Positions 1 through 13,891 of a DNA stretch of 64,000 nucleotides are shown piece after piece. The notes beneath the pieces were generated by a model that was given only the letters and a program-made list of their open reading frames with translations, was not told where the DNA came from and did not search any database. A program made the translations under genes and the position numbers. The stretch is taken from contig NZ_JBEXUX010000016.1 in NCBI RefSeq assembly GCF_040629175.1, positions 1-64,000 of the forward strand, in the 5' to 3' direction. Position 1 is the stretch's first letter. Every line of letters starts with the position of its first letter. The stretch is from Embleya sp040629175. Its GTDB lineage: Bacteria; Actinomycetota; Actinomycetes; Streptomycetales; Streptomycetaceae.

Positions 1-326
1 TTCTGCACATCATCGAGATGGGATGCACCGACATGGCCCTCATCGCGGTGACCGGCCCCCTCACCGGCCGGATCGTCATCGGCAACGCGGACCGCCTTCG
101 CCGCCACCACCGCCACCGCCCCACGGGCCCCAGCCGCCGCCCCCGCCGCCGCCGTGGGCGTCACCGCCGCCGTAGCCCCAACCGCCGGCGCCACCACCAC
201 CGCCACCGCCCCAGCCACCCGACTTCGGAGCCGACGACTCCGTGGACGGGTCGCCGTCGGCCCCCAGCGAGAACGCCGGCGCGGCCGAGGCGGCGCCCGC
301 CATCAACAGCGCCGCGACAACGGTGA
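1..326 (+). CDS. SMI1/KNR4 (SUKH)-like protein, 3' fragment cut by the window edge
   Basis: An open frame enters from the left edge in frame 3 and runs to a stop at 324-326. Its first 30 or so residues (bases 3-92), with the run GCTDMALIAVTGPLTGRIVI, resemble the core strand of SUKH (SMI1/KNR4) proteins, where a GCG..LLVVxGPxxGxVW pattern is typical. SUKH proteins often act as immunity or regulatory proteins. After about base 95 the frame turns into an Arg/His/Pro-rich string that looks like antisense of a Gly-rich reading frame, so the true gene may end differently or be frameshifted. The family call rests on one motif and the 5' part lies outside the window. Confidence 0.35.
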   Translation, partial: LHIIEMGCTDMALIAVTGPLTGRIVIGNADRLRRHHRHRPTGPSRRPRRRRGRHRRRSPNRRRHHHRHRPSHPTSEPTTPWTGRRRPPARTPARPRRRPPSTAPRQR

Positions 327-351
327 CCGAGGCGCGCGTGATCCTGCGCAT
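76..351 (-). CDS. Small secreted glycine-rich protein (hypothetical)
   Basis: The 91-residue ORF opens with MRRITRASVTVVAALLMAG, a good signal peptide (Arg-rich n-region, Ala/Val/Leu core, ASA cleavage area). A short acidic Ser/Pro linker follows, and then a tail of Gly runs broken by Trp and Tyr, built from GGN tandem repeats at about 95-240. The mature protein would be a low-complexity Gly/Trp-rich exported peptide of unknown function. It lies antisense to the SUKH-like frame at the left edge, so at most one of the two is likely to be correct over bases 95-326. The convincing signal peptide favours this one. Low-complexity GC-rich DNA produces spurious ORFs easily, so confidence is moderate. 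Confidence 0.45.
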   Translation of the reverse strand: MRRITRASVTVVAALLMAGAASAAPAFSLGADGDPSTESSAPKSGGWGGGGGGGAGGWGYGGGDAHGGGGGGGWGPWGGGGGGGEGGPRCR

Positions 352-590
352 GAAATCCCCTTACCTTCGAACCCGACCACCCCGGGCGAGGTGGTCGGGT
401 TCATCCTGAACACAGATCGGCGGCGGATTTTCCGGGAGCAGGCCGGCAAACGGCCCACCACTATCGGGATTTCGGGCATCGTCGCTGCTCATCGCCCCGG
501 TCGACGAATTTCCGAACCACCCCTACGGACGCACGCCGCATTGCTGCATTCGGGCGACCGGCCGCGGGTGGGCCGGGCGCCGCGGCGGAC

Positions 591-6131
<5,541 letters not shown>

Positions 6132-6349
6132 TCGACGGACCCCTCCTGTGAACCAACGATGTGCGCTCTGCGACACGGCAGTTCCACCGGTGACGACGTT
6201 TCGTCGACCGGCCGTGGCGGTGTCGCAGACCGGGCAGGCTACAGGGAGCAGACCGTCGGAAACGACCACGAATCGCCGCATGCCCAAGACCGATCGGGGC
6301 GAACCGGAGAGAGCCGAGGCCCGGGTCCCGATGATCGCCTGATCGGTCG

Positions 6350-7189
6350 TCACCCGTTCGGCGCAGCGCCGCTGGTCGCCTCGTGCGCCGGTCGGGTGTC
6401 GCGGCCGTGGGGCCGGTCCGGGCCGGTGCTGAAGTCCTTGGCCAGGCCGGGCATGCCCAGGGTCCGGTACGGGGCGTGCCGCAGCAGGGCCGCCAGCACC
6501 TTGTAGCGCAGGCTCGGCACGCACACGACCGGTGGACGGCGCCGGTGGATGGCCCGTACCGCCTGCTTCGCGACGTAGGACGAGGCGAGCGTGAGCGCGG
6601 GGGGCGGCGCGCCGATGCCGGCTCGCAGGTGGAACTGCGATCCGGTGTAGCCGAGCACCAGCGCGGTCAGCGCGACGGGCGACGTGCGGATGCGTCGGGA
6701 GTAGGCGAACGACTGGGTCATCGCCAACTCGTACGCCTTGGTCGCGCCGTACGCCGTGCCCTGCCAGGCGGGTCCGACGGCTGCCACCGAGGACACGGTC
6801 AGGATCCGCCCGCCGCCCCGGCGGAGCATGTCGGGCAGGGCCGCGTGGACGAGCCGGGAGGGGGCGATCACGTTGAGGGCGAGCATGCGTTGCTCGTCCG
6901 CCCAGGCCGTGCGGTCGAAGGACGTGCCCAGGGCCGCGCCGGCGTTGTTGATCAGGATGTCGACGTCGCACGCCGCTTCGGCCACCCGTTCGAGATCGGC
7001 CTCGACGGTCAGGTCGGCGGGCAACGTGCTTGCCTTGATGTCGTGTTCGGTCGCGAGTTCGACCGCGAGTCGGTCCAGCGGCTCGACACCGCGGGCGACC
7101 AGGATCAGATCGTGGCCGCGGCCGGCGAGGGCGCGGGCGAGGTCGGCGCCGAGACCACAACTGGCGCCGGTGACCAGGGCCGTGGACAT
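6350..7189 (-). CDS. Short-chain dehydrogenase/reductase
   Basis: This 279-aa NAD(P)-dependent oxidoreductase of the classical SDR family has the Rossmann glycine motif TGASCGLG at residues 7-14, NNAGA in the middle, an SSVAA serine region and the catalytic YGATK (Tyr-x3-Lys). The ATG at 7189 is preceded by GGAGG six bases away. A longer frame to 7354 lacks such a site. The gene is transcribed toward the fused carboxylase (218-nt gap), and the divergent partner is an acyl carrier protein gene. A ketoacyl or alcohol substrate attached to that pathway is plausible but inferred. The substrate cannot be read from the sequence. Confidence 0.85.
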   Translation of the reverse strand: MSTALVTGASCGLGADLARALAGRGHDLILVARGVEPLDRLAVELATEHDIKASTLPADLTVEADLERVAEAACDVDILINNAGAALGTSFDRTAWADEQRMLALNVIAPSRLVHAALPDMLRRGGGRILTVSSVAAVGPAWQGTAYGATKAYELAMTQSFAYSRRIRTSPVALTALVLGYTGSQFHLRAGIGAPPPALTLASSYVAKQAVRAIHRRRPPVVCVPSLRYKVLAALLRHAPYRTLGMPGLAKDFSTGPDRPHGRDTRPAHEATSGAAPNG

Positions 7190-7655
7190 TATTGCCTCCA
7201 TCTCGGAACGGGTGTCGGAACGAACCCCGTACGGGCGTCGGAGCGAGCGCGAGCGCACCGCGCGGCGCCCGAGGGACGTCGACGGCTCGGGCCGACGGAG
7301 TCCCGGCGCCGGTGGGGCTCGGGTCGGCGACCGCCCGCGGCCCATCTCGCGCACCCGGACGGCTGGTTAACCGCGCGGCCTGGGAAAGGTCACGCCTGCG
7401 GCCGCCGTCGTGCGTCCATGGCCCCGATGGTTGCGTACTTGCGGGTGAACATCGCGGCCTGCTCCCGATGCCGTTCCCGACCCATCACCCCAGGTGAAAG
7501 GCGGGTTCGGGGGCGTCGGGGCGGCCGCGCGGGAGTTTTGCGCCCGACCTCGCCACCGATACACAAGATGCTCGATCGCATACCCGATCGGGGTTGTTGG
7601 TACGGCGACGCGCCGCCGGGTGTGCGCGGTCCGACCGAGCAGGAAGGCATTCCCC
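7190..7655. other. Intergenic region between divergent SDR and ACP genes
   Basis: This 466-bp stretch separates the minus-strand SDR from the plus-strand ACP operon and must hold both promoters. The part at 7555-7620 is less GC-rich than its surroundings and contains a CGATCG-rich patch, but no hexamer pair was convincing enough to name. Several ORFs cross the region in different frames. None has a ribosome site or recognisable protein, and they look like shadows. Confidence 0.5.
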
Positions 7656-7985
7656 GTGTACGCGATGCTGTGTGAGTTGCTGGTCCAGGAGTTCGGCATC
7701 GACGCCGCGGATATCGTTCCCGAAGCGACGTTCGACTCGCTGGAGTTGGACTCGCTGTCGCTGGCGGAACTGGCGGTCATCGTCGCGGACCAGACGGACA
7801 AGGACTTCGGCGGGCTCGGCAACCTGGACAAGGACACCACGTTGGTCGAGGCCGCCGCGGCGTTCGAGGCGGCGCCGCGGGCCGAGCCGTTCGGCCGGGC
7901 GATCCCCGGCCCGGCGACGCCCGCCGACGCGCCCGCCGCCGCCCCGGCCGCGGCTCCGGTCCATGCCTCGTCCTCGGATGGCTGA
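7656..7985 (+). CDS. Acyl carrier protein
   Basis: This 109-aa carrier protein has the phosphopantetheine attachment motif around ELDSLSLAEL, where Ser33 would carry the prosthetic arm. The four-helix ACP fold covers about residues 1-78, and an Ala/Pro-rich tail of about 30 residues follows, which is unusual for a type II ACP. The GTG at 7656 is preceded by AGGAAGG eight bases upstream. The open frame reaches further 5' but without similarity. The end overlaps the ketosynthase start by eight bases (ATGGCTGA), showing translational coupling. It would hold the growing acyl chain extended by that ketosynthase. Confidence 0.85.
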   Translation: MYAMLCELLVQEFGIDAADIVPEATFDSLELDSLSLAELAVIVADQTDKDFGGLGNLDKDTTLVEAAAAFEAAPRAEPFGRAIPGPATPADAPAAAPAAAPVHASSSDG

Positions 7986-9231
7986 GTTGGTTGCCGCCGA
8001 GGTCGCGGTCACCGGTCTGGGCCTGGTCACCGCCGGCGGGATCGGCGTCGAGGCCACCTGGCGAACCGTGTGCGCGGGCGTTTCCACGGCTCGCCGCGAC
8101 CCGGTCCTGGCCGGCCTGCCCGTGGACGTCTGCTGCGCGGTCCCGGGCTTCGACGGGGACGCCCTGCTGGGCCGACGGTTGTCCCGCCGGATGGATCGTC
8201 CCGCGCAGATGAGCGTCGTCGCCGCCCGCGAGGCCATGGCGGACGCCGCCCTGGATCCGCACGCCTGGGACCCCACCCGGGTCGGCGTGATCATCGGCGC
8301 GGGCGGTCCGAGCATGGAATCCCTGACCGAGGCGATGGCGCGGCTGAGCGCGGATCGGGTCACCGCGATCTCCCCGGCCGCGCTGCCCCGTTCCCTGCCG
8401 AACACGGCCGGCAGCGAGGTCGCCCTGGATCTGGGCGCCCAGGGCACCAACTTCGCCCCCGCCGCCGGCTGCGCGTCCGGGGCCACCGCGCTGGGCGTCG
8501 CCCGGGACCTGGTGCGCGCGGGCACCCTGGACATCGTCTTCGCCGGTGGCGCGGACACGATGTGCAACCGCATCACCGCCGCGGCCTTCGCCCAACTGGG
8601 CGCCCTGTCCACCCGTTCCGGCGACCCGGACCGGGCCTGTCGGCCGTTCGACGCCGACCGGGACGGATTCGTCCTGGGCGAGGGCATCGGGGTCCTGGTC
8701 CTGGAGCGGCTGGAGCACGCGCGTGCTCGTGGGGCTCGGGTGCGGGCCCTGCTGTCCGGCTACGGCTCCGCGAACGACGCCTATCACCTCACCGCGCCGC
8801 ACCCCGACGGTCGCGGTGCCCGAATCGCCACCCGCGCGGCCCTGGCCGACGCCGGTTGGAGCCCGGGCGACGTCGACCACGTCAACGCGCACGGCACCGG
8901 CACGGTCCTCAACGACGCCGCCGAGGCCCGCTTTCTCGCGGCCACCTTCGCACACCGCCCGCCGGTCACCGCCGTCAAGAGCGTCCTGGGCCACTCCGGT
9001 GGCGCGGGCGGCGCGATCGAGGCGGCCGTGACCGTCCTGACCCTCGAACACGGGAGCATCCCGCCCACCGCCAATCACCGGTGCACCGACCCCGACATGG
9101 ATCTGGACGTCGTTGCCAAGGCCCCGCGCCGCCCCGCCCGCCTGCACACCGCGATCTCCACCTCGGTCGCGTTCGGTGGTCAAAACGCCGTCCTCGCCTT
9201 CCGCGCAGCAACCTCAGGAGCCCCCGCATGA
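7978..9231 (+). CDS. Beta-ketoacyl-ACP synthase (KAS II/FabF-like)
   Basis: This 417-aa thiolase-fold condensing enzyme has all three catalytic residues: Cys165 in GCASGATALG, His305 in NAHGTGT and His339 in GHSGGAGG. It should therefore be an active decarboxylating ketosynthase rather than a chain-length factor. The chosen ATG at 7978 overlaps the end of the ACP gene and begins just before the first beta strand (VAVTGLG). The stop overlaps the next start as ATGA. No second ketosynthase subunit, acyltransferase, dehydratase or aromatase is adjacent, so this is a minimal one-KS system or a partial specialised fatty-acid module. The product is unknown. Confidence 0.9.
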   Translation: MAELVAAEVAVTGLGLVTAGGIGVEATWRTVCAGVSTARRDPVLAGLPVDVCCAVPGFDGDALLGRRLSRRMDRPAQMSVVAAREAMADAALDPHAWDPTRVGVIIGAGGPSMESLTEAMARLSADRVTAISPAALPRSLPNTAGSEVALDLGAQGTNFAPAAGCASGATALGVARDLVRAGTLDIVFAGGADTMCNRITAAAFAQLGALSTRSGDPDRACRPFDADRDGFVLGEGIGVLVLERLEHARARGARVRALLSGYGSANDAYHLTAPHPDGRGARIATRAALADAGWSPGDVDHVNAHGTGTVLNDAAEARFLAATFAHRPPVTAVKSVLGHSGGAGGAIEAAVTVLTLEHGSIPPTANHRCTDPDMDLDVVAKAPRRPARLHTAISTSVAFGGQNAVLAFRAATSGAPA

Positions 9232-10664
9232 CCGTGACCCGAGCGGATTCAATGACGGCGCAATCCACCGTCCCGGCCCCCGGCCGGCGACTGGAAGAGT
9301 TGGACTGGTGGCGTTCGTGCACCGTCCGGGTGATCGACCCGGCCCCGGAACTGTCGGGCACGGTGCGGTCGTTCCTGGACGACCTGGCGGCGGCGTTCGT
9401 GCGCGGCGGGCACCGGGTGATCGCGCCGGGAGACAACGGGACCAGGCTCGACGTGGTCCTGGTGGGCGTCTCGGTGCCGGCCGGCCCCGCTCCGCTGGCC
9501 GACCGCATCATGGAGGAACAGACTCCGCTGATGCTCAGGCTCCGCAAGGAGCAGGGGCGCCAGGGCGCGGTAGGCCGACTGGTCGCGGTCGCGGAAGTGT
9601 CCGAGCGGATGAGCGAGTTGGCGCATCCCGAGGTGGTGCGCGCCGCGCGCATCCTGATGGCCAGGGTGGGTGTGTTCACGGTCGTGTTCATCACCCCCGG
9701 CGCGCTGCCCGGGGAGGTCGCCGAGGCGACCCTGTGCACGATGGAGGGCGGGCACCCCACCGAGACCGAGCACGTCGCCCAGGGCATCTGCGATCGGCTG
9801 GTCGCCGCGGCCTGTGCGCACGAGGTGGCCGGTCGCCACGACGTGGTGCGCGACGCGATCACCGCCGAAGCGTGGGCCGCCGCCCGCGCGCCGCGCAGCC
9901 TGGCGGTGGCCGGGACGCGGATGGGGGATCTCGGGTTGTTGCCGGCCCCGCACGCGATGGCCGACTTCGTATCGCCCCGGCTCAGTCGCACGTACGCGAT
10001 GTACCTCAACCTCCAGGGCTTCAGCGAGGGCATGCTCTTCGCCTTCGACCCCGACCTCGACGCGCTCGTGGTCACCGCGTCCGGACGCTGGGGCGTCGAC
10101 AAGCGCGACCTCTCCGCCGGCGACCTGGTGGCCGTCGATCATCGGCTGAACCAGGGCCGGTTGCGCGTCCTGGCGCCCGTGGGCACGCAGCCGATGGCAC
10201 CGTCGGTGGAGGCGTGGGAGGTCTGCGCGCTCTTCGAGGCGGCGCCCACCGTGCGGATCGGCCGGAACGCGGCCGGGCATTGGCAGTGGGACCCGAACGG
10301 TACGCACGAGGTGCCGGCCATCCGGGCCGGCCTGCACGCGCATGTCGGTGTCTCGCACGCCGACCCGACGCTGATCGAGAGCATCCCGCCGGACCGGGAT
10401 CGTTATCCGTACGGTTTCGGCTGTGGCACGGACCTGATGATCGACGTCGCCCGCTCCACCCTGAGCGCCTCCCGCGCGCTGCACGACCCCGCGGACGGCC
10501 GGCACTACGTGCGCTGGCCGATGCTCTATCACGGCGAGATGGCCCTGGAACTGTGGGGACCCGACCAGCCCGACGAGCCGCTGAGCGGGCTCCTGGATCT
10601 CTTCGATCCGCAGGTGTTGGGAGCCGTGCACTTCCACCCGGACCACATCGACCAGCCCTGCTGA
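9228..10664 (+). CDS. Hypothetical protein coupled to ketosynthase (unknown family)
   Basis: I do not recognise this 478-aa soluble protein. Its start overlaps the ketosynthase stop (ATGA), with AGGAG seven bases upstream, so it is surely co-translated with the ACP/KS pair. No signal peptide or membrane span is visible. The first 170 residues look like an alpha/beta domain with hydrophobic strands (VVLVGVSV, TVVFITPGAL) and a Met-Glu-Gly-Gly loop. The second half is rich in Trp, His and Asp, with FGCGTDLMIDVARS near residue 400 and a HFHPDHIDQPC end that could bind metal. An enzyme acting on the ACP-bound or released acyl chain is a guess from context only. A hairpin terminator follows. Confidence 0.8.
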   Translation: MTVTRADSMTAQSTVPAPGRRLEELDWWRSCTVRVIDPAPELSGTVRSFLDDLAAAFVRGGHRVIAPGDNGTRLDVVLVGVSVPAGPAPLADRIMEEQTPLMLRLRKEQGRQGAVGRLVAVAEVSERMSELAHPEVVRAARILMARVGVFTVVFITPGALPGEVAEATLCTMEGGHPTETEHVAQGICDRLVAAACAHEVAGRHDVVRDAITAEAWAAARAPRSLAVAGTRMGDLGLLPAPHAMADFVSPRLSRTYAMYLNLQGFSEGMLFAFDPDLDALVVTASGRWGVDKRDLSAGDLVAVDHRLNQGRLRVLAPVGTQPMAPSVEAWEVCALFEAAPTVRIGRNAAGHWQWDPNGTHEVPAIRAGLHAHVGVSHADPTLIESIPPDRDRYPYGFGCGTDLMIDVARSTLSASRALHDPADGRHYVRWPMLYHGEMALELWGPDQPDEPLSGLLDLFDPQVLGAVHFHPDHIDQPC

Positions 10665-10690
10665 ACCCCGCACCGCACGCCTGACCGGCA

Positions 10691-10732
10691 CGACGTCGGC
10701 CCCGACCGTTTCGATGGTCGGGGCCGACGTCG
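10691..10732. terminator. Bidirectional hairpin terminator
   Basis: A perfect 17-bp inverted repeat (arms 10691-10707 and 10716-10732, 8-nt loop) lies between two converging genes, the ACP/KS operon and the chaplin. It has no T-run, as is common in high-GC actinomycetes. Confidence 0.75.
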
Positions 10733-10766
10733 CGGTGCTCGCGGCTTCGGTGGCGAGCGAGGAGGG

Positions 10767-11135
10767 TCAGACCCCCACGCGGTCGAGCAGCGAGCGGTGG
10801 CCGCTGTCGTGCTGGTAACCACCGTGCGGGTGGCCCTGCGGGCGGTGGCCCTCGTGCTCGTAGCCCTCGTCCTCGTCCTCGATGTCGTACTCGGTCTCGG
10901 CGATGATGCAGGCGTTGCCGAACGCCGGGTTGAGCGCGGCGCCCGCGTTGGCGGTGTTGCCGCATCCCTCGGCCGGCGTGTGGAACGGGGACTGGCCGAT
11001 GTTCCCGGAAAAGACACCCGAGGACTTCACGGCGGCGGCGTTGGCCTCGGAGCTCGCGCTCGCGGCGCCCGTGCCTCCCATCACGAGGGCGGCGGTACCG
11101 GCGGCCAGGACACCGGCCTTCTTCAACGAGTTCAC
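10767..11135 (-). CDS. Chaplin-family secreted protein with His-rich tail
   Basis: This 122-aa exported protein has a signal peptide (NSLKKAGVLAAGTAALVMGG, ending ASAS) and one chaplin domain at about 35-85. The domain shows the family features GVFSGNIGQ, CGNTAN and NPAFGNAC, including both conserved cysteines. Short chaplins assemble into amyloid-like rodlets that make aerial hyphae and spores hydrophobic. Here the domain is followed by an acidic stretch (EDEDEGYEHEG) and a His/Gly/Gln-rich tail of about 25 residues, which short chaplins normally lack. There is no sortase LPxTG signal. The GTG at 11135 has GGGAGA six bases upstream. Longer upstream frames are shadows. Confidence 0.85.
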   Translation of the reverse strand: MNSLKKAGVLAAGTAALVMGGTGAASASSEANAAAVKSSGVFSGNIGQSPFHTPAEGCGNTANAGAALNPAFGNACIIAETEYDIEDEDEGYEHEGHRPQGHPHGGYQHDSGHRSLLDRVGV

Positions 11136-11311
11136 GAAATCTCCCGTATAGCGCAGCGTCCGCGCCGCTCGATTGCGGCGCGCACTCCTCTCAACGAGGC
11201 GGTCACGGCTCCGGCAACCACCGTCACCCCGGTTCACCCGAATGGCATGCCCACGCCCCGCACCGTGCCCCGGTCGGCCGCCGGCCGGGTGCGGCTCGGG
11301 TCGGGGCGGGC

Positions 11312-11683
11312 TCACCGCGCCGGCAGGCTCCGGAGCCGGCGGGAGGTGCGGTGGACGGTGAGGACGAGTACGGCGGATGCGGCCACGATCAGGCCGACGA
11401 ACGCCGGATGGATGTCCTTGGACAGGCTTTGCGCGCCGTCCGGCCGGACCAACCACACGGTGAGCGGGATCGCGAAGGCGACGGCCACGAGCGCGGCCGC
11501 CCGGCGGACCGCCCGGTCGCGCACCCGCCGGAGGGCGACGACCAGGGCGATGGTCACCGGCACGACCGCGAGCAGGGCGAACTGGGCGAGGACCATCACG
11601 GGCACGGCCCACGCGCTGATGGTCACCGCCCGGGGCATGCGTCGGTCCGTGCCCGCGGGTGGGGCGGTTGCCACGGCTGTCAT
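11312..11683 (-). CDS. Small integral membrane protein (hypothetical)
   Basis: This 123-aa protein has three hydrophobic segments at about 20-46, 58-75 and 88-108, with Arg-rich loops between and after them. That predicts a small inner-membrane protein of unknown role. The ATG at 11683 has GGGAGC seven bases upstream; an earlier in-frame start at 11716 has none. It is divergent from the TetR gene at 11889 across a roughly 200-bp AT-richer gap with an imperfect palindrome, making it a likely target of that regulator. No family was recognised. Confidence 0.7.
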   Translation of the reverse strand: MTAVATAPPAGTDRRMPRAVTISAWAVPVMVLAQFALLAVVPVTIALVVALRRVRDRAVRRAAALVAVAFAIPLTVWLVRPDGAQSLSKDIHPAFVGLIVAASAVLVLTVHRTSRRLRSLPAR

Positions 11684-11764
11684 GAGGTGCTCCCTGTCTG
11701 TGCTGGTCGGGCGCATGGAACGGAGGTACCGCGCCGCCGGAAAGCCTTAGCAGTCTTGCCGTTC

Positions 11765-11779
11765 GTTATAAGTTGTAAC
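11765..11779. promoter_or_regulatory. Candidate TetR operator (imperfect palindrome)
   Basis: GTTATAAGTTGTAAC is a 15-bp dyad with one mismatch between its arms, in an AT-rich island between the divergent membrane-protein and TetR genes. Location and symmetry fit an autoregulatory operator. Binding is inferred. Confidence 0.45.
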
Positions 11780-11846
11780 GCCTGCAAGCTGTCATCGTCA
11801 AGAACGTTCGTGATACCTTCTAACCAGACCTTGAGCATGTAGCCAT

Positions 11847-11873
11847 CGAGGTCCCCGAGGTCCACCGAGGTCC
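11847..11873 (+). repeat. Three tandem CGAGGTCC direct repeats
   Basis: CGAGGTCC occurs at 11847, 11856 and 11866, at 9-10 base spacing, ending 16 bases before the TetR ATG. The spacing is close to one helical turn, so it could be a regulator site on one face of the DNA. It also lies where the leader and ribosome site should be. Confidence 0.5.
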
Positions 11874-11888
11874 GGAAAGAGGCAGACC

Positions 11889-12536
11889 ATGACCGAGACC
11901 GATGCGGCGACCCCCCGGGAGCGCTATCGCAGCCAGGTGCGTGCGGAGATCAAGGAACACGCCCGGGAACAGATCGCCACCGCCGGCGCCTCGGCGCTCT
12001 CGCTCAACGCGATCGCCAAACGCATGGGCCTGAGCGGACCCGCCCTCTACCGCTACTACGCCGGCCGCGACGACCTGATCACCGAGCTCGTCATCGACGC
12101 CTACCGCAGCCTCGCCGACGCCCTCCAGGCGGCGTCCGCCCCCGGGCCCGACCCGGCCGCCCTGGCGCACGCCATGCGCAGGTGGGCCCTGGACGACCCA
12201 CAGCGCTACCTCCTCATCTACGGCACCCCCGTGCCCGGCTACCACGCCCCCGATCACGTCACCCTGATCGCCAACGAGCTGATGACGATGTTGCTCGACG
12301 CCTGCTCCGTGACACCGCCCGACCGCCCCACGACCCCGCTCGACGCCCACCTCGAAAACCACCGGGACTGGGCCGCCCACCACCCCGCCCCACCCGCCGT
12401 GCTGCACCGCGCCCTGAGCCTGTGGACCCGGCTCCACGGCGTGTTGTCCCTCGAACTCGCGGGCCACTTCGCCGGGATGGCCTTCGACCCCGCCCTCCTG
12501 TTCGCCGCCGAACTGGAAGACCTGCTCGCCGACTAG
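11889..12536 (+). CDS. TetR/AcrR family transcriptional regulator
   Basis: This 215-aa regulator has an N-terminal TetR helix-turn-helix at about 20-65, with the pattern ALSLNAIAKRMGLSGPALYRYY. The C-terminal ligand domain has a WALDDPQRYLLIYG segment typical of the TetR subgroup with a WHG-type C-terminal domain. The ATG follows GGAAAGAGG-like purines. It is divergent from a small membrane protein, and an SGNH hydrolase gene starts 58 nt downstream on the same strand, so it may control either one. The ligand is unknown. Confidence 0.85.
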   Translation: MTETDAATPRERYRSQVRAEIKEHAREQIATAGASALSLNAIAKRMGLSGPALYRYYAGRDDLITELVIDAYRSLADALQAASAPGPDPAALAHAMRRWALDDPQRYLLIYGTPVPGYHAPDHVTLIANELMTMLLDACSVTPPDRPTTPLDAHLENHRDWAAHHPAPPAVLHRALSLWTRLHGVLSLELAGHFAGMAFDPALLFAAELEDLLAD

Positions 12537-12594
12537 GGGTATCCTCCCGGTGGCCCGTTCCCGTCCGTCCCTCCCGATCGAAGAGACCGAGGCA

Positions 12595-13800
12595 ATGAAC
12601 TCCGAACCCGAACGGGTCACCACCCCCATCACCGCCGACCTGGTGCGCGGCGCCCTCGATCTGGAGCACACCGACCGCGGCGTACTGCCCCACCGACTGC
12701 CCGCCCGCGCCCGGCGGCAGATCCCCGACGGTCAGCTCGCGATGGCCGAATCGCAGCCCTCCGGCGTGCGGTTGGCCCTGCGCACCCGGGCCGGCGCCGT
12801 CGAACTGGACGTCGTGGCCACCAAACGGGTCTACCCGGGCGCCCCGCCGCGCCCCGACGGGGTGTACGAACTCGTGGTCGACGGACGGGTCGTGGACCGG
12901 GCCGAGGTCACCGACGGCGACACGCTCACCATCGATCTGGCCGCCGGCACCGCACAGACCCGACTCGGGCCGGTGGCGACCGTGCGGTTCACCGGCCTGC
13001 CCGTCGACGACAAGGACGTCGAGATCTGGCTGCCGCACGACGAGACCACCCTGCTGGTCGCCCTGCGCACCGACGCCCCCGTGTCCGCGCCACCGCCCGA
13101 CGGCCGCAAGGTCTGGCTGCACCACGGCAGTTCGATCAGCCACGGCTCCAACGCGGCCACCCCGACCGGGATCTGGCCCGCAGTGGCCGCACGCCTGGGA
13201 GGCGCGGAACTGATCAATCTGGGGTTCGGCGGCAGTGCCCTGCTCGACCCGTTCACCGCCCGCACGATGCGCGACACGCCCGCCGACCTGATCAGCGTCA
13301 AGATCGGCATCAACCTCGTCAACACCGACCTGATGCGACTGCGTGCCTTCGGCCCGGCCGTGCACGGCTTCCTCGACACCATCCGCGACGGGCACCCCGA
13401 CACGCCGCTGTTGGTCGTCTCGCCCATCCACTGCCCCATCCACGAGCACACCCCGGGGCCCAGCGCCCTGGACCTCGACGCGATGCGGGAGGGACGCGTG
13501 CGGTTCACGGCCGGCGGCGATCCCGCGCAGGTCGCCGCCGGCAAGCTCACACTCGGCGTGATCCGGGACGAGTTGGCCGGCATCGTCCGGCAGCGTGCCG
13601 TCGACGATCCCCACCTGCACCACCTCGACGGCCTCGACCTCTACGGTGCGGCGGACCACGCCGAACTGCCGCTGCCCGACGCGCTGCACCCGGACCCCGC
13701 CACCCACCGCCGGATCGGCGAACGCTTCGCCCACCTGGTGTTCGGCCCCGGCGGCGCGTTCGCCGACCCGATCGACCCACCGGGATCACCCCGCCGCTGA
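12595..13800 (+). CDS. SGNH/GDSL-type hydrolase
   Basis: This 401-aa protein has an N-terminal beta-rich domain (about 1-165) followed by an SGNH esterase domain. The blocks are visible: GSSISHG with the nucleophilic Ser near residue 180, GFGGSAL, GINLVNTD in place of GxND, and DALHPD carrying the Asp/His pair. The likely reaction is hydrolysis of an ester, lipid or acetylated carbohydrate. There is no signal peptide, so it would be cytosolic unless exported by another route. The ATG at 12595 has GAGG just upstream. The gene follows the TetR gene closely and may form a two-gene operon with it. Confidence 0.8.
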   Translation: MNSEPERVTTPITADLVRGALDLEHTDRGVLPHRLPARARRQIPDGQLAMAESQPSGVRLALRTRAGAVELDVVATKRVYPGAPPRPDGVYELVVDGRVVDRAEVTDGDTLTIDLAAGTAQTRLGPVATVRFTGLPVDDKDVEIWLPHDETTLLVALRTDAPVSAPPPDGRKVWLHHGSSISHGSNAATPTGIWPAVAARLGGAELINLGFGGSALLDPFTARTMRDTPADLISVKIGINLVNTDLMRLRAFGPAVHGFLDTIRDGHPDTPLLVVSPIHCPIHEHTPGPSALDLDAMREGRVRFTAGGDPAQVAAGKLTLGVIRDELAGIVRQRAVDDPHLHHLDGLDLYGAADHAELPLPDALHPDPATHRRIGERFAHLVFGPGGAFADPIDPPGSPRR

Positions 13801-13891
13801 TCCCGCCGACCGTGTCCGGGATCACCTCGGCCGGACGGTCAAACCACTTGGTGGCATTGACAGTTGCACCCCTCCTACCCACCTTGCCTGC

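Noticed and set aside
7978..9231. Reading the ketosynthase as a chain-length factor (KS-beta)
   Set aside because: The active-site Cys165 and both catalytic His residues are present, so it is a functional condensing enzyme.
11680..11865. Minus-strand 61-codon ORF in the TetR/membrane protein gap
   Set aside because: It covers the promoter region and the start of the membrane protein gene, with no ribosome site or family.
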